Positions 8,250 through 17,744 of a stretch of DNA of 64,000 nucleotides are shown here, piece by piece; the stretch's first letter is position 1, and every line of letters begins with the position of its first letter. The stretch is from JADKAV01 sp037045455 (lineage in GTDB: Bacteria; Actinomycetota; Actinomycetes; S36-B12; UBA10799): contig JBAOIN010000006.1 of assembly GCA_037045455.1 (NCBI GenBank), positions 62,001-126,000 of the forward strand, given 5' to 3'. Both the position numbers and the translations under genes were made by a program. The notes below the pieces were generated by a model. The model made no database searches. It saw only the letters and a list, made by a program, of their open reading frames with translations, and was not told the origin of the DNA.

Positions 8250-9038
8250 TCAGTCCAGCACCGGCGGGCTCAGCCGAGTGCGCACCGCTCGCGCCAGCCG
8301 GTCAGCGGCCTGCGGGTCGGCGTCCAGGAACAGTTGCGCACCGGTGGCGTCGAAGGCAGCCAGTAACCATTGCCCCTCATAGAACACGAGATCGAACCGG
8401 CCGTAGAGCAAATCCTCGTCTTCGCTGGCCAGCCGGAGCAGTTCGGGAAGCAGATCCGCCAGCTCCGGCAGGTCACCCGTACCGCCCACCACAGCGTGGG
8501 ACAGTTGGCCGCCGAGCACGATCACCGAGAGCCGCTGGGCGTCCGGCAGGTCCGGCTGGATGAGGGCGACGGCCCCCCGGCCAGCCAGCTCAGCGGCCCG
8601 CAGCGCGGCCGCGCCCGCGTCGTCGAGTCGCATCGTGGCGCCGCCCACGTTCGGCGTGACCACGAACCCCGCCCATCCGGTCGCCGCCAGGGCTTGCTTG
8701 CACTCCGCCGCCACATCGCCGGGCTCGAACCAGACCGTCGGCACAGTGGGCACGCCGCGACGGCCGAGATCACGCAGGTAAGTCCGGTCGCTGGTCTTCG
8801 CGAGGATCCGGGCCGGGTTGGCCAGTAGGGTCTCCTCCTCCACTGCTCGAGCCCAACGCAGGAAGTCCTGCCGGCGATCACCGGCACAGCGCACGAGCAC
8901 CAGATCGAAGTCGTCCCATGCGACATCGGCGTCCCAGTTGACGGGCTGCGCATCCAACCGTGCCCGCTCGAAGGCGGCGAGAGCCAGCGGCAGATCGGCA
9001 TCCGGAGCCGACGTCACGTAGGCGATCCGGGGATACAT
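8250..9038 (-). CDS. ATP-grasp domain protein
   Basis: A 262-residue protein similar in layout to short ATP-grasp ligases: N-terminal Rossmann-like part (RIAYVTSAPDADLPL, then DLVLVRCAGD), the lid region beginning LAKTSDRTYLRDLGRRGVP, VVTPNVGGAT, and the metal-binding end LLYGRFDLVFYEGQW with an acidic residue pair. Family members join a carboxylate to an amine or thiol through an acyl phosphate. Its start codon shares a base with the stop of ctaB (TGATG at 9036-9040), so it is coupled to heme o synthesis. No function in heme metabolism is established, and the substrate cannot be read from the sequence. Confidence 0.78.
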   Translation of the reverse strand: MYPRIAYVTSAPDADLPLALAAFERARLDAQPVNWDADVAWDDFDLVLVRCAGDRRQDFLRWARAVEEETLLANPARILAKTSDRTYLRDLGRRGVPTVPTVWFEPGDVAAECKQALAATGWAGFVVTPNVGGATMRLDDAGAAALRAAELAGRGAVALIQPDLPDAQRLSVIVLGGQLSHAVVGGTGDLPELADLLPELLRLASEDEDLLYGRFDLVFYEGQWLLAAFDATGAQLFLDADPQAADRLARAVRTRLSPPVLD

Positions 9039-9943
9039 CAGCCCAGCAGCAGCGGGTCGATGGCGACCAGAAGGAACAGCAGGGCCAGGTAAGTGATGGA
9101 CCAGTGGAACAGCCGCATGGGCTTCGGGTCCTCACCACGGACGGTTCGCCGGCGCAACGTCCACGATTCGCCCACGAACACGGCACCGAGCCCGAGCGCC
9201 CCGATGCTGTAGATCCAGCCCATGGGGGCTACCGGTACCAGCGCTAGCGAAGCGATCACTGTCGCGATGGCGTACCAGAGGATCTGGTCGGCCACTCGCT
9301 TGGTCCCCGCCACGACCGGCAGCATGGGCACGCCGGCGCTGCTGTAGTCGTCCCGGAAGCGCAACGAGAGCGGCCAGTAGTGCGGCGGCGTCCACAGGAA
9401 GATCACCGCAAAGAGCACCCAGGGCGCCCACGACAGATGCCCGGTCACGGCCGCCCAGCCGATCAGCACCGGGAAGCAGCCGGCCGCCCCGCCCCACACG
9501 ATGTTCTGGGACGTGCGGCGCTTGAGGATCATGGTGTAGCCCACGACGTACAGGAAGATGGCCAGTCCGGCCAGGCCGGCGGCCAGCAGGTTCGTGGTCC
9601 ATGCCAGCCAGATGACGCTGATCGCGCTCAGGGCACTGCCGAACGCCCAGCCCGCAGCCGGCGTGATCGCCCCCGTCACCATGGGCCGGGTACTGGTCCG
9701 CTTCATGACGGAGTCGATGTCCCGGTCGTAGACACTGTTCATGGCGTTGGCCCCACCGGCTGCAAGCGATCCGCCGAGCAGCGTGGCCAGCATCGTCGTC
9801 AGCGGCGGCAGGCCCCGCGCGGCCAGCACCATGGCCGGGACGGTCGTGACCAGCAGCAGTTCGATGATGCGGGGTTTGGTCAGCGCGAGGTAGGAGCGCC
9901 AGGTACTCGTGTGCGTCAACGCAGTGTCGACGTGAGTGGCCAC
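9038..9943 (-). CDS. ctaB: Protoheme IX farnesyltransferase (heme o synthase)
   Basis: A 301-residue UbiA-family membrane enzyme that farnesylates protoheme to heme o, the substrate of CtaA. It shows the first Asp-rich motif NAMNSVYDRDID, SVMKRTSTRPM, the second loop DDYSSAGVPMLPVV, and about nine hydrophobic helices. I chose the GTG at 9943 because a -10 box (TACTCT) lies six bases upstream and the protein then begins ATHVDTALTHTSTWRSYLALTKPR, the family's usual N-terminus. A longer frame reaches back to 10075 but adds only low-complexity residues. ctaB near tkt is the standard actinobacterial arrangement. Confidence 0.94.
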   Translation of the reverse strand: MATHVDTALTHTSTWRSYLALTKPRIIELLLVTTVPAMVLAARGLPPLTTMLATLLGGSLAAGGANAMNSVYDRDIDSVMKRTSTRPMVTGAITPAAGWAFGSALSAISVIWLAWTTNLLAAGLAGLAIFLYVVGYTMILKRRTSQNIVWGGAAGCFPVLIGWAAVTGHLSWAPWVLFAVIFLWTPPHYWPLSLRFRDDYSSAGVPMLPVVAGTKRVADQILWYAIATVIASLALVPVAPMGWIYSIGALGLGAVFVGESWTLRRRTVRGEDPKPMRLFHWSITYLALLFLLVAIDPLLLG

Positions 9944-9949
9944 CACAGC

Positions 9950-9955
9950 AGAGTA
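9950..9955 (-). promoter_or_regulatory. -10 box TACTCT of a leaderless promoter (ctaB)
   Basis: On the minus strand TACTCT ends six bases before the GTG at 9943. Confidence 0.6.
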
Positions 9956-10174
9956 GCGCGCGCCCTGGAGTCCGTTGCGGTCAGTCGCGAGGAAGTCGGT
10001 GCAGCGTGAGTTGATCGGTGCAGGATCAGGTAGGGCGTGCAGCCTTAGGGAACCTCGAACCTTCACGTCTGGCATGAGCCTTCACGCGGGGAAGGTGCAC
10101 GGATGGACCCGGCCACGGTCTCGTCATGTGCCGGAATGCGTTCGCCCGCCCAGTCCATGCGGCAGGGTGGTTTC

Positions 10175-11194
10175 GTGAGCACCACGCTGACCCCCGTGAT
10201 CCGGGCAATTCTGGCAACCCCGGCCCCGATCATCCGGCGGTTGGCTGGCCCACCGCCCACCGTGGACGGGGCCACGCTGGATCCGGCAGTGCACTTGATG
10301 CTATGGCTTAACGCGAAAGGCGTCGGAGCCCCGGACAGCCACGACCCGCTGACCCGGCGGACCGGAATGGAGAAGAACACGGCCTTGGTGATGCCCAAGG
10401 TCGATGGCGTCACCGCCCAGGATCACGTGCTGGAATCTGGCCTGCTCGCCCGCGAGTACCGCAGTGCACGCCAGCATGGGCCGGCCCCGATCATCGTGTA
10501 TTTCCACGGTGGCGGATGGGTGGTCGGCAGCCTGGACACCCACGACGCCTCGTGCCGGATGCTCGCCCGCCACAGCGGCTGCGTGGTGCTGTCCGTTGGC
10601 TACCGGTTGGCGCCCGAACACCGGTTCCCCGCCGGCCTCGACGATGCCGAAGCCGCCTTTCGCGAGATCCACGCCGAGCCGCAGCGGTTCAACGGGCTGC
10701 CAGGAGCCGTCGCGGTGATGGGCGACAGCGCGGGCGCGAATCTGGCCGCCGCCCTGTGTCTGCGTACCCGCGAGCGAGGTCCGGCCCCTGTGGCGCAGCT
10801 GTTGATCTATCCGGCGGTCGACCTCCGCCTGACCCAGCCATCGATCGACACGTTCGGTGACGGCTACCTGCTCACCAAGGAGGACATGGTCTGGTACCGC
10901 GCGCAGTACCTGCCGGACCTCGCGCTGGCAACGCATCCGGAGGTCTCACCGCTATTGGCGACGGATCTGAGCGACCTTCCGCCAGCCGGGATCTGGACAG
11001 CCGGCTTCGACCCGTTGCGCGACGAGGGGCACGCCTATGCAGCAGCACTGCGGGAGGCGGGCGTGGTGGTAGGTGAACACTGCTTGCGTGATCAGATCCA
11101 CGGCTTCTTCGGTATGGGCGTGCTGCCGGGGGGCATGCGCAGGATCGAGCAGGTGAGTGTTCGCGCCGCGGAGATCGTGCATGCTGCGATCTGA
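10175..11194 (+). CDS. Alpha/beta hydrolase, hormone-sensitive lipase (HSL) family esterase
   Basis: About 339 residues with the HSL oxyanion motif FHGGGW, the nucleophile elbow GDSAGAN, the catalytic Asp in AGFDPLRDEG and His in DQIHGFFGM near the C-terminus. Such enzymes hydrolyse short- to medium-chain esters in the cytosol; the true substrate is unknown. No signal peptide. Start choice is uncertain: the GTG at 10175 has a GGGTGG tract five bases upstream, while in-frame ATGs at 10103 and 10157 lack a ribosome binding site. It is divergent from ctaB; the 230-base gap holds two direct CCTTCACG repeats (about 10064 and 10080) but no clear promoter. Confidence 0.86.
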   Translation: MSTTLTPVIRAILATPAPIIRRLAGPPPTVDGATLDPAVHLMLWLNAKGVGAPDSHDPLTRRTGMEKNTALVMPKVDGVTAQDHVLESGLLAREYRSARQHGPAPIIVYFHGGGWVVGSLDTHDASCRMLARHSGCVVLSVGYRLAPEHRFPAGLDDAEAAFREIHAEPQRFNGLPGAVAVMGDSAGANLAAALCLRTRERGPAPVAQLLIYPAVDLRLTQPSIDTFGDGYLLTKEDMVWYRAQYLPDLALATHPEVSPLLATDLSDLPPAGIWTAGFDPLRDEGHAYAAALREAGVVVGEHCLRDQIHGFFGMGVLPGGMRRIEQVSVRAAEIVHAAI

Positions 11195-11260
11195 GGAGCC
11201 GCCTGCGCGGCCAGCCAGCCGGTACGCTCGCATTCGCAGCCGATCGAAAGGACGCCCAGC

Positions 11261-13312
11261 ATGACCGTGGAATGGACCGAGTTGGACCACCGAGCCGTCA
11301 ACACCGCCCGGGCGCTGGCGATGGATGCGGTGCAGAAGGTCGGCAACGGCCACCCCGGCACGGCCATGAGCCTGGCACCCGCGGCGTACCTGCTGTTCCA
11401 GCGATTCCTGCGCCACGACCCCTCCGATCCGTCCTGGCTGGGCCGGGACCGGTTCGTGCTGTCCAACGGGCACACGAGCCTGACCCAGTACATCCAGCTG
11501 TACTTCAGCGGCTACGGCCTGGAGCTGTCCGACCTGGAAGCCTTCCGCACCTGGGGCAGCAAGACCCCAGGTCACCCCGAGTACGGGCACACGATCGGGA
11601 TCGAGACCACCACCGGCCCACTCGGGCAGGGCTTCGCCACGGCTGTCGGCATGGCGATGGACGGACGCTACGTGCGCGGGCTGTTCGACCCGTGGGCCGA
11701 TCTCGGCAGCAGTCCCTTCGACCACCGGGTCTGGGTGTTCGCCGGCGACGGCTGCATGCAAGAAGGCATCACCTCTGAGGCCGCCAGCCTGGCCGGGCAC
11801 CAGGAACTTGGCAACCTCATCGTCATCTACGACGACAACCACATCTCGATCGAGGGCAACACCGAGGTCGCCTACTCCGAGGACGTCGTCAAGCGCTTCG
11901 ACGCCTACGGCTGGCACACACAGCATGTGGACCTCGGACTGGACGGGGATGTGGACGTCAAGGCTCTGGCCAGCGCCATGGACAACGCCATGGCCGAGCA
12001 CGGCCGCCCCTCGCTGATCTCGCTGCGCACGATCATCGCGTGGCCGGCGCCGGACGCCCAAAACACCGGGAAGTCGCACGGCGCCGCACTCGGCACCGAG
12101 GAGATCGCCAAGACCAAGGCGATCATGGGCATGGACCCGGACGTGAACTTCGCCGTGGCGCCCGAGGTGCTCGAACACGTGCGCAAGGTGAAGGAGCGGG
12201 GTCAGGCAGCCGCACACCGAGTGGGATGCCGCATTCGACGACTGGAAGGCGGCACACCCCGAGCGAGTGCCGCTACTCGACAGGTTGCTGGCCAAGGAGC
12301 TGCCCGCGGAACTGGAGTCCGCGCTACCCGTCTTCGACCCCAGCAAGGACGTCGCCACCCGCAAGGCATCGGGCGAGATGCATCAACGCCATCGCCGAGG
12401 TGATGCCGGAGTTCTGGGGCGGGTCCGCGGACCTGGCGGAAAGCAACAACACCACCATCGAGGGCGCCAAGTCGTTCCTGCCTGCCAACAACCGTTCGCC
12501 ACAGACAGATCCCTACGGTCGCGATGCTGCACTTCGGCATCCGGGAGCACGCTATGGGCGCGATGCTCAACGGCATGGCACTGGGCGGGCTCAGCCGGCC
12601 GTTCGGCGGGACGTTCCTGGTCTTCTCCGACTACATGCGGGGGTCGGTGCGACTGGCCGCCCTGATGCAGGCACCGGTGACCTACGTATGGACCCACGAC
12701 TCGATCGGCGCTGGGCGAGGACGGCCCCACGCACCAGCCCGTCGAGCATCTGACCGCGCTGCGCGCGATGCCGGGCCTGGACGTCGTACGGCCTGCCGAC
12801 GCCAACGAGACCGCGCGCGTGCTGGCTGCAGGTCCTGCGCAACCGGCGCCCGGCCGGCGCTGGCGCTGACCCGCCAGAACGTGCCGACCCTACAGCCCGA
12901 CGCGGTCGCCGGAGCTGCCAAGGGCGGCTACGTGCTTGCCGAAGCCGACGGTGGCTCAGCCGAGGTGATCCTCATCGGGACCGGGTCGGAGGTGCAGTTG
13001 GCGCTGGCCGCCCGGGAGACGCTGCAGGCCGAGGGCGTGCCGACCCGAGTGGTCTCCATGCCCTGTACCGAATGGTTCGACGAGCAGCCCGCTGAGTACC
13101 GGGAGTCGGTGTTGCCAGCGGCTGTGTCTGCTCGGGTCTCGGTGGAGGCCGGCCGGGCGATGCCCTGGTACAAGTACGTCGGCTCGCAGGGCCGCTGTGT
13201 CAGCCTCGAGCACTTCGGCGCATCAGCGGACTACAAGAAGCTGTACGAGGAGTTCGGCATCACGGCGGACGCGGTGGTCGAAGCCGCCCGGGAGTCGCTT
13301 GCGGCTGGCTAA
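11261..13312 (+). CDS. tkt: Transketolase (six +1 frameshifts)
   Basis: A thiamine diphosphate enzyme of the pentose phosphate pathway. Frame 1 (to about 12211) carries KVGNGHPGTAMSLAP, the TPP-binding GDGCMQEGITSEAASLA and YDDNHISIEGN. The rest is spread over three frames: PLLDRLLAKELP, then INAIAEVMPEFWGGSADLAESNNT, then MLHFGIREHAMGAM, and finally LALTRQNVP and ESLAAG. Removing one base at each of 12212, 12378, 12523, 12710, 12831 and 12859 gives one continuous 681-residue protein of normal length. Five of the six extra bases are G. The start has a ribosome binding site (AAAGGAC) and an upstream TACGCT box. It heads the pentose phosphate cluster; an essential-type gene with six breaks in 650 bases suggests poor local sequence rather than decay. 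Confidence 0.9.
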
Positions 13313-13425
13313 TCACACAGCGCCGGATGGGCATGATCGGTGGCGGTAGGGGAACGGGAGAACAGATCGCTCGCACGGCGATCCACCCGCAATCCGGATA
13401 CCGTTGCGCTTCATAAGGAGGCTCC

Positions 13426-14538
13426 ATGACCGATCGCCTGCAGGAACTCAGCGACATCGGCGTTTCCATCTGGCTCGATGACCTCGACCGCTCTCGGCTG
13501 ACCACCGGCGGCTTGCAGCGTTTGACGCAGCAAGACCACGTCGTCGGCGTCACGACCAACCCGTCGATCTTCAGCAAAGCGATCTCGGCTGGCGCGGATG
13601 CGTACGCCACGCAGGTCGCAACTCTGGCTGCCGGACAGGCCGACTCCGATTTTGCCGTGCGCGAAATGACCACCCAGGACGTCAGGGACGCCTGCGACGT
13701 CATGGCCGGCATCGCAACCCGCACCGACGGTGTCGACGGCCGGGTGTCCATCGAGGTCGACCCCCGTCTGGCCCGCGACACCGCGGCCACTATCGCGCAG
13801 GCTCGGGAACTGTGGCAGCAAGTGGACCGTCCGAACCTGCTGATCAAGATTCCGGGGACCAAGGAGGGGCTGCCGGCCATCACGACGGCGATCTCGGAGG
13901 GCATCAGTGTCAACGTCACGTTGATCTTCAGTGTTGACCGGTATCGAGAGGTTATCGATGCCTGGGCCCGCGGTCTGGAGACCCGGATCGCGGCCGGTCA
14001 GGACGTCGCGAACATCCACTCGGTGGCGTCCTTCTTCGTCAGCCGCGTCGATACCGCGATCGACGCAGAACTGGAGAAGATCGGCAGCGACGATGCGCTG
14101 GCCATGCGCGGCAAGGCCGGAATCGCCAACGCTCGCCTCGCCTGGGGTGCTTATCAGCAGTTCCGGGCCACAGATCGCTGGAACGCGCTGGAGGTCGCCG
14201 GGGCCAAACCACAACGTCCGCTCTGGGCCTCGACCAGCGTCAAGGACCCTGCGTTCCCCGACGACATGTACGTGGTGGAATTGGCCGGCCCGGGCTGCGT
14301 CAACACCATGCCTGAGCCGACCCTGCGGGCGGTGGCCGACCACGGCAATCTGCAGGGCAACACGTTGGACACCCCCGGCAGCCAGGAGGTCTTCGACCGT
14401 CTTGCTGCGCTCGGTGTCGACCTCGACGCGGTGTTCGTGCAACTGGAGAACGAGGGCGTCGACAAGTTCGAGCAGGCCTGGGCGGAACTGCTCGGTACCG
14501 TCACCGAAGCACTGGCCCAAGACAGGAGCAGTACGTGA
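13426..14538 (+). CDS. tal: Transaldolase
   Basis: A 370-residue transaldolase of the type found beside zwf in actinobacteria. It contains GVTTNPSIF, the Schiff-base lysine region NLLIKIPGTKEG, NVTLIFSVDRY, and a C-terminal SLDTP-like region. It transfers a dihydroxyacetone unit between sedoheptulose 7-phosphate and glyceraldehyde 3-phosphate. A strong ribosome binding site (AAGGAGG) precedes the ATG and a GATACCGT box lies about 26 bases upstream, so it probably has its own promoter. Its stop overlaps the zwf start (GTGA at 14535-14538). Intact. Confidence 0.95.
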   Translation: MTDRLQELSDIGVSIWLDDLDRSRLTTGGLQRLTQQDHVVGVTTNPSIFSKAISAGADAYATQVATLAAGQADSDFAVREMTTQDVRDACDVMAGIATRTDGVDGRVSIEVDPRLARDTAATIAQARELWQQVDRPNLLIKIPGTKEGLPAITTAISEGISVNVTLIFSVDRYREVIDAWARGLETRIAAGQDVANIHSVASFFVSRVDTAIDAELEKIGSDDALAMRGKAGIANARLAWGAYQQFRATDRWNALEVAGAKPQRPLWASTSVKDPAFPDDMYVVELAGPGCVNTMPEPTLRAVADHGNLQGNTLDTPGSQEVFDRLAALGVDLDAVFVQLENEGVDKFEQAWAELLGTVTEALAQDRSST

Positions 14539-16076
14539 GACAAGCGGCCTTCACCAGCACGAACCCCCTGCGCAGCCCGCTCGACCGGCGGTTGCCGCGG
14601 GTGGCTGGTCCGTGCTGCCTGGTGATCTTCGGCGTGACCGGCGACCTGTCACGCAAGAAGCTCATGCCGGCGGTCTACGATCTGGCCAACCGGGGTCTGC
14701 TGCCCCCGTCGTTCGCGCTGGTGGGTTTCGCCCGCCGGGACTTCAGCGACCAGGACTTCGCCCAGGAGGTCCACGACTCGGTGCGGGCCTATTCACGCAC
14801 CGAATTTCGCGAGGACGTATGGCACCAGCTCGCGCAGGGCTTCCGCTTCGTGGCCGGAGACTTCACCGACGATGCCGCCTTCGACGCCTTGGCCGCGACC
14901 GTGACCGACCTGGCCAACGATCGCGGCACAGGCGGGAACACCGCCTTCTACCTGTCCATCCCGCCGAGCATGTTTCCCCTGGTGGTGCAGCAGCTCAAGC
15001 GCTCCGGATTGGCTTCCGAGGAGCGGGGTGGTTGGCGCCGGGTGGTGGTCGAGAAGCCGTTCGGCCACGATCTGCAGAGCGCGCAGGAGCTCAACCACAC
15101 GCTGGGCGAGGTGTTTCCGAGCGGGTCGATCTTCCGCATCGACCACTATCTGGGCAAGGAAACGGTCCAGAACCTGTTGGCGCTGCGTTTCGCCAACACA
15201 CTGTTCGAGCCGATCTGGAATCGCCGCTACATCGACCACGTGCAGATCACGATGGCCGAGGACATCGGCATCGGCAGCCGCGCCGGCTACTACGACGGCA
15301 TCGGGGCTGCCCGCGACGTAATCCAGAACCACCTGCTGCAATTGACGGCGCTGACCGCCATGGAAGAGCCGGTGTCCTTCTCCGCCGAGCACGTCCGGGT
15401 GGAGAAGGAGAAGGTACTGGCCAGCGTGATTCTGCCCGATGACCTCGACGCCTACACCGCCCGCGGCCAGTACGGCCCGGGTTGGCAGGGCGGCGAGGAG
15501 GTGTGCGGCTACATGCAGGAGGCCAACATCCCCGCCACTTCCACGACCGACACGTTCGCGGCGATCAAGCTGCAAGTGGACACCCGCCGGTGGGCTGGGG
15601 TGCCGTTCTACCTGCGGACCGGCAAGCGGCTGGGCCGGCGGGTCTCGGAGATCGCGATCGTCTTCCAGCGGGCACCTCACCTGCCGTTCGCAGCGACCGA
15701 CACCGAGGAGCTGGGGGCGAACACTCTGGTGGTGCGCGTGCAGCCGGACGAGGGCATCACGATGAAGTTCGGGTCCAAAGTGCCGGGCACTCAGATGGAA
15801 GTCCGTGACGTGACGATGGACTTCGCGTACGGCGACTCGTTCACCGAATCCAGTCCCGAAGCCTACGAGCGGCTCATCCTGGACGTCCTGCTCGGCGATC
15901 CCCCGTTGTTCCCCCGGCACGAGGAGGTGGAGATGTCCTGGGCCATTCTTGACCCCGTGCTGGACAACTGGTCCAAGGACGGCAAGCGGCCCGAGACCTA
16001 CGACCCTGGCACCTGGGGCCCGGCCGGTGCCGACGAGATGCTGGCCCGTGACGGCCGGGTTTGGCGGCGACCGTGA
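14535..16076 (+). CDS. zwf: Glucose-6-phosphate 1-dehydrogenase
   Basis: A 513-residue G6PDH that oxidises glucose 6-phosphate to 6-phosphogluconolactone with NADP. The nucleotide-binding loop reads FGVTGDLSRKK and the active-site block is RIDHYLGKETVQN, followed by ISMAEDIGIG-like (TMAEDIGIGSRAGYYDG). The GTG start overlaps the tal stop by four bases and the stop overlaps opcA by four, so tal-zwf-opcA-pgl are read as one coupled operon. Intact, of normal length. Confidence 0.97.
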   Translation: MRQAAFTSTNPLRSPLDRRLPRVAGPCCLVIFGVTGDLSRKKLMPAVYDLANRGLLPPSFALVGFARRDFSDQDFAQEVHDSVRAYSRTEFREDVWHQLAQGFRFVAGDFTDDAAFDALAATVTDLANDRGTGGNTAFYLSIPPSMFPLVVQQLKRSGLASEERGGWRRVVVEKPFGHDLQSAQELNHTLGEVFPSGSIFRIDHYLGKETVQNLLALRFANTLFEPIWNRRYIDHVQITMAEDIGIGSRAGYYDGIGAARDVIQNHLLQLTALTAMEEPVSFSAEHVRVEKEKVLASVILPDDLDAYTARGQYGPGWQGGEEVCGYMQEANIPATSTTDTFAAIKLQVDTRRWAGVPFYLRTGKRLGRRVSEIAIVFQRAPHLPFAATDTEELGANTLVVRVQPDEGITMKFGSKVPGTQMEVRDVTMDFAYGDSFTESSPEAYERLILDVLLGDPPLFPRHEEVEMSWAILDPVLDNWSKDGKRPETYDPGTWGPAGADEMLARDGRVWRRP

Positions 16077-17011
16077 CCACTCGCTTGGAGAAGACATCGG
16101 CTGACCAGATCGTGCGTGCGATCAACGCCGAGCGGCACAAGATCGGCGCGACGTCCACCGGAATGGTGCTCACGCTGATCATCGTCACCGACGAGGAGAA
16201 CCAGGAGGACGCCACGCGGGCCGCGGCAGCTTCCGCGATGGAGCACCCGTGCCGCATCATCACCCTGATCCCCCGGCCCGGGCGGGTCGACCCGCAACTG
16301 GACGCCAACATCGACGTCGGCGACACCATGGGCCCCGGCGAGACCGTCCGATTGCGGCTGCGTGGCGAACTGTCCGAGCACGGCGCGTCGGTCGCGCTGC
16401 CGCTGCTGCTGCCGGACACCCCCGTCGTCGTGTGGTGGCCGACCACCTGCCCGGACGTGCCGGCTGAGGACCCGATCGGACGGATGGCGCAGCGCCGGAT
16501 CACAGATGCCGCGTCCCAGCGTCACCCGATAGCCTCGCTGGCCTTGCGCAAGACCGGTTACGTCGCCGGTGACACCGACCTGGCCTGGACCCGCACCACG
16601 ACCTGGCGCTCCATGCTCGCTGCCGCGCTCGACCTGCCCTACGACCCGATCACCCACGTGGACGTCAGCGCCGAACGCTCCAACCCGTCGGCCGCCCTAC
16701 TGGAGGCGTGGCTGGCGAAGTGTCTGGACGTCCCGGTCGAATCCCATCGCAGTCGCGGCCCGGGTATCACCAACGTCGTCCTGCACACCAAAGGCGGACC
16801 CATCGAGTTGACCCGCCCGGACGGGCGTACCGGACGGCTATCGCGTCCGAACATCGAGTCTCACGACGTTCCCCTGCCGCGGCGCGACGTGCGCGACCTG
16901 ATCGCGGAGGAACTCAGCCGCCTGGATCCCGACGACATCTACGCCGACGCACTGGCGGCAATCGAGTTGCCCACACCGGCCGGCAGGCGCCGCGAGACCG
17001 ACGGCGAATGA
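16073..17011 (+). CDS. opcA: OpcA, glucose-6-phosphate dehydrogenase assembly/activating protein
   Basis: A 312-residue OpcA. Typical segments include MVLTLIIVTDEENQEDATRAA, HPCRIITLIPRPG, PDTPVVVWWPTTCPDVPAEDPIG and the C-terminal DIESHDVPL-like tail. In cyanobacteria and actinobacteria OpcA promotes the active oligomer of G6PDH. The GTG at 16073 overlaps the zwf stop (GTGA), which is the better start than the TTG at 16061. Its stop overlaps the pgl ATG. Confidence 0.93.
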   Translation: MTTRLEKTSADQIVRAINAERHKIGATSTGMVLTLIIVTDEENQEDATRAAAASAMEHPCRIITLIPRPGRVDPQLDANIDVGDTMGPGETVRLRLRGELSEHGASVALPLLLPDTPVVVWWPTTCPDVPAEDPIGRMAQRRITDAASQRHPIASLALRKTGYVAGDTDLAWTRTTTWRSMLAAALDLPYDPITHVDVSAERSNPSAALLEAWLAKCLDVPVESHRSRGPGITNVVLHTKGGPIELTRPDGRTGRLSRPNIESHDVPLPRRDVRDLIAEELSRLDPDDIYADALAAIELPTPAGRRRETDGE

Positions 17012-17742
17012 GTATCCAGATCGGCGTCTACCCGACGCCCGAGGCGGTGTCGGAAGCGGTCGCAAACCACATGGCGGGCGCGATGCTGCCCGTACTCCTC
17101 GGCTCTGACCTCGCCCACATCTGCATCACTGGCGGACGCGGCGGCCACGGCGCGCTGGCGGCCCTGGCGGACAACCCCGGCATCGACTGGAGCCGGGTGC
17201 ACGTGTGGTGGTCCGACGAGCGCTTTCTGCCACGCGGCGACGACCAGCGCAACGACACGATGGCCAAGGACGCGCTGTTCGACCGGGTCGACCTGCCGGC
17301 CGGCAACGTCCATCCGATGCCGGGCAGTGACGAGTTCGACGACATCGAGGAAGCGGCCCGCTCCTACGCCGCGGAACTGGCAGCCTTTGGCCCCCCGCGG
17401 TTCTGCGTCTCCATTCTGGGAATGGGTGAGGACGGCCACGTGGCCTCGCTGTTCCCCGAGCATGCCGGGCTGCGCGAGACCCGCCCGGCGTTCCCGGTCA
17501 CCGACTCCCCCAAACCGCCCCCGCGGCGGATCTCACTGTCCTTCGATGCGATCAACACCGCCGACGCCGTGATCCTGATCGCGTCCGGTGCCGGGAAGGC
17601 CGATGCCGTGGGACTGCTGATCAACGACCCGGGGCCGTTGGCAGTACCGGCCGCCGGCGTGCATGGCCGGGTGAGCACCCTGCTGGCCGTCGACGAGGCC
17701 GCGGCGGTGCACCTGCCGCCGGGGTTGAGCCGCTACGCCTGA
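17008..17742 (+). CDS. pgl: 6-Phosphogluconolactonase
   Basis: A 244-residue lactonase of the NagB/Pgl superfamily, hydrolysing 6-phosphogluconolactone, the product of Zwf. It contains VWWSDERFLPRGDDQRN, LGMGEDGHVASLFP and SFDAINTADAVILIASGAGK, all family blocks. The ATG overlaps the opcA stop (ATGA at 17008-17011). Only a few bases after its stop lies the truncated end of a transposase on the opposite strand, so an insertion element once landed just past this operon. Confidence 0.95.
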   Translation: MSIQIGVYPTPEAVSEAVANHMAGAMLPVLLGSDLAHICITGGRGGHGALAALADNPGIDWSRVHVWWSDERFLPRGDDQRNDTMAKDALFDRVDLPAGNVHPMPGSDEFDDIEEAARSYAAELAAFGPPRFCVSILGMGEDGHVASLFPEHAGLRETRPAFPVTDSPKPPPRRISLSFDAINTADAVILIASGAGKADAVGLLINDPGPLAVPAAGVHGRVSTLLAVDEAAAVHLPPGLSRYA

Positions 17743-17744
17743 GG

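Noticed and set aside
12212..12859. tkt as a decaying pseudogene
   Set aside because: Protein similarity is uninterrupted on both sides of every break and the same +1 pattern hits polA, gap and pgk, so sequence error fits better.
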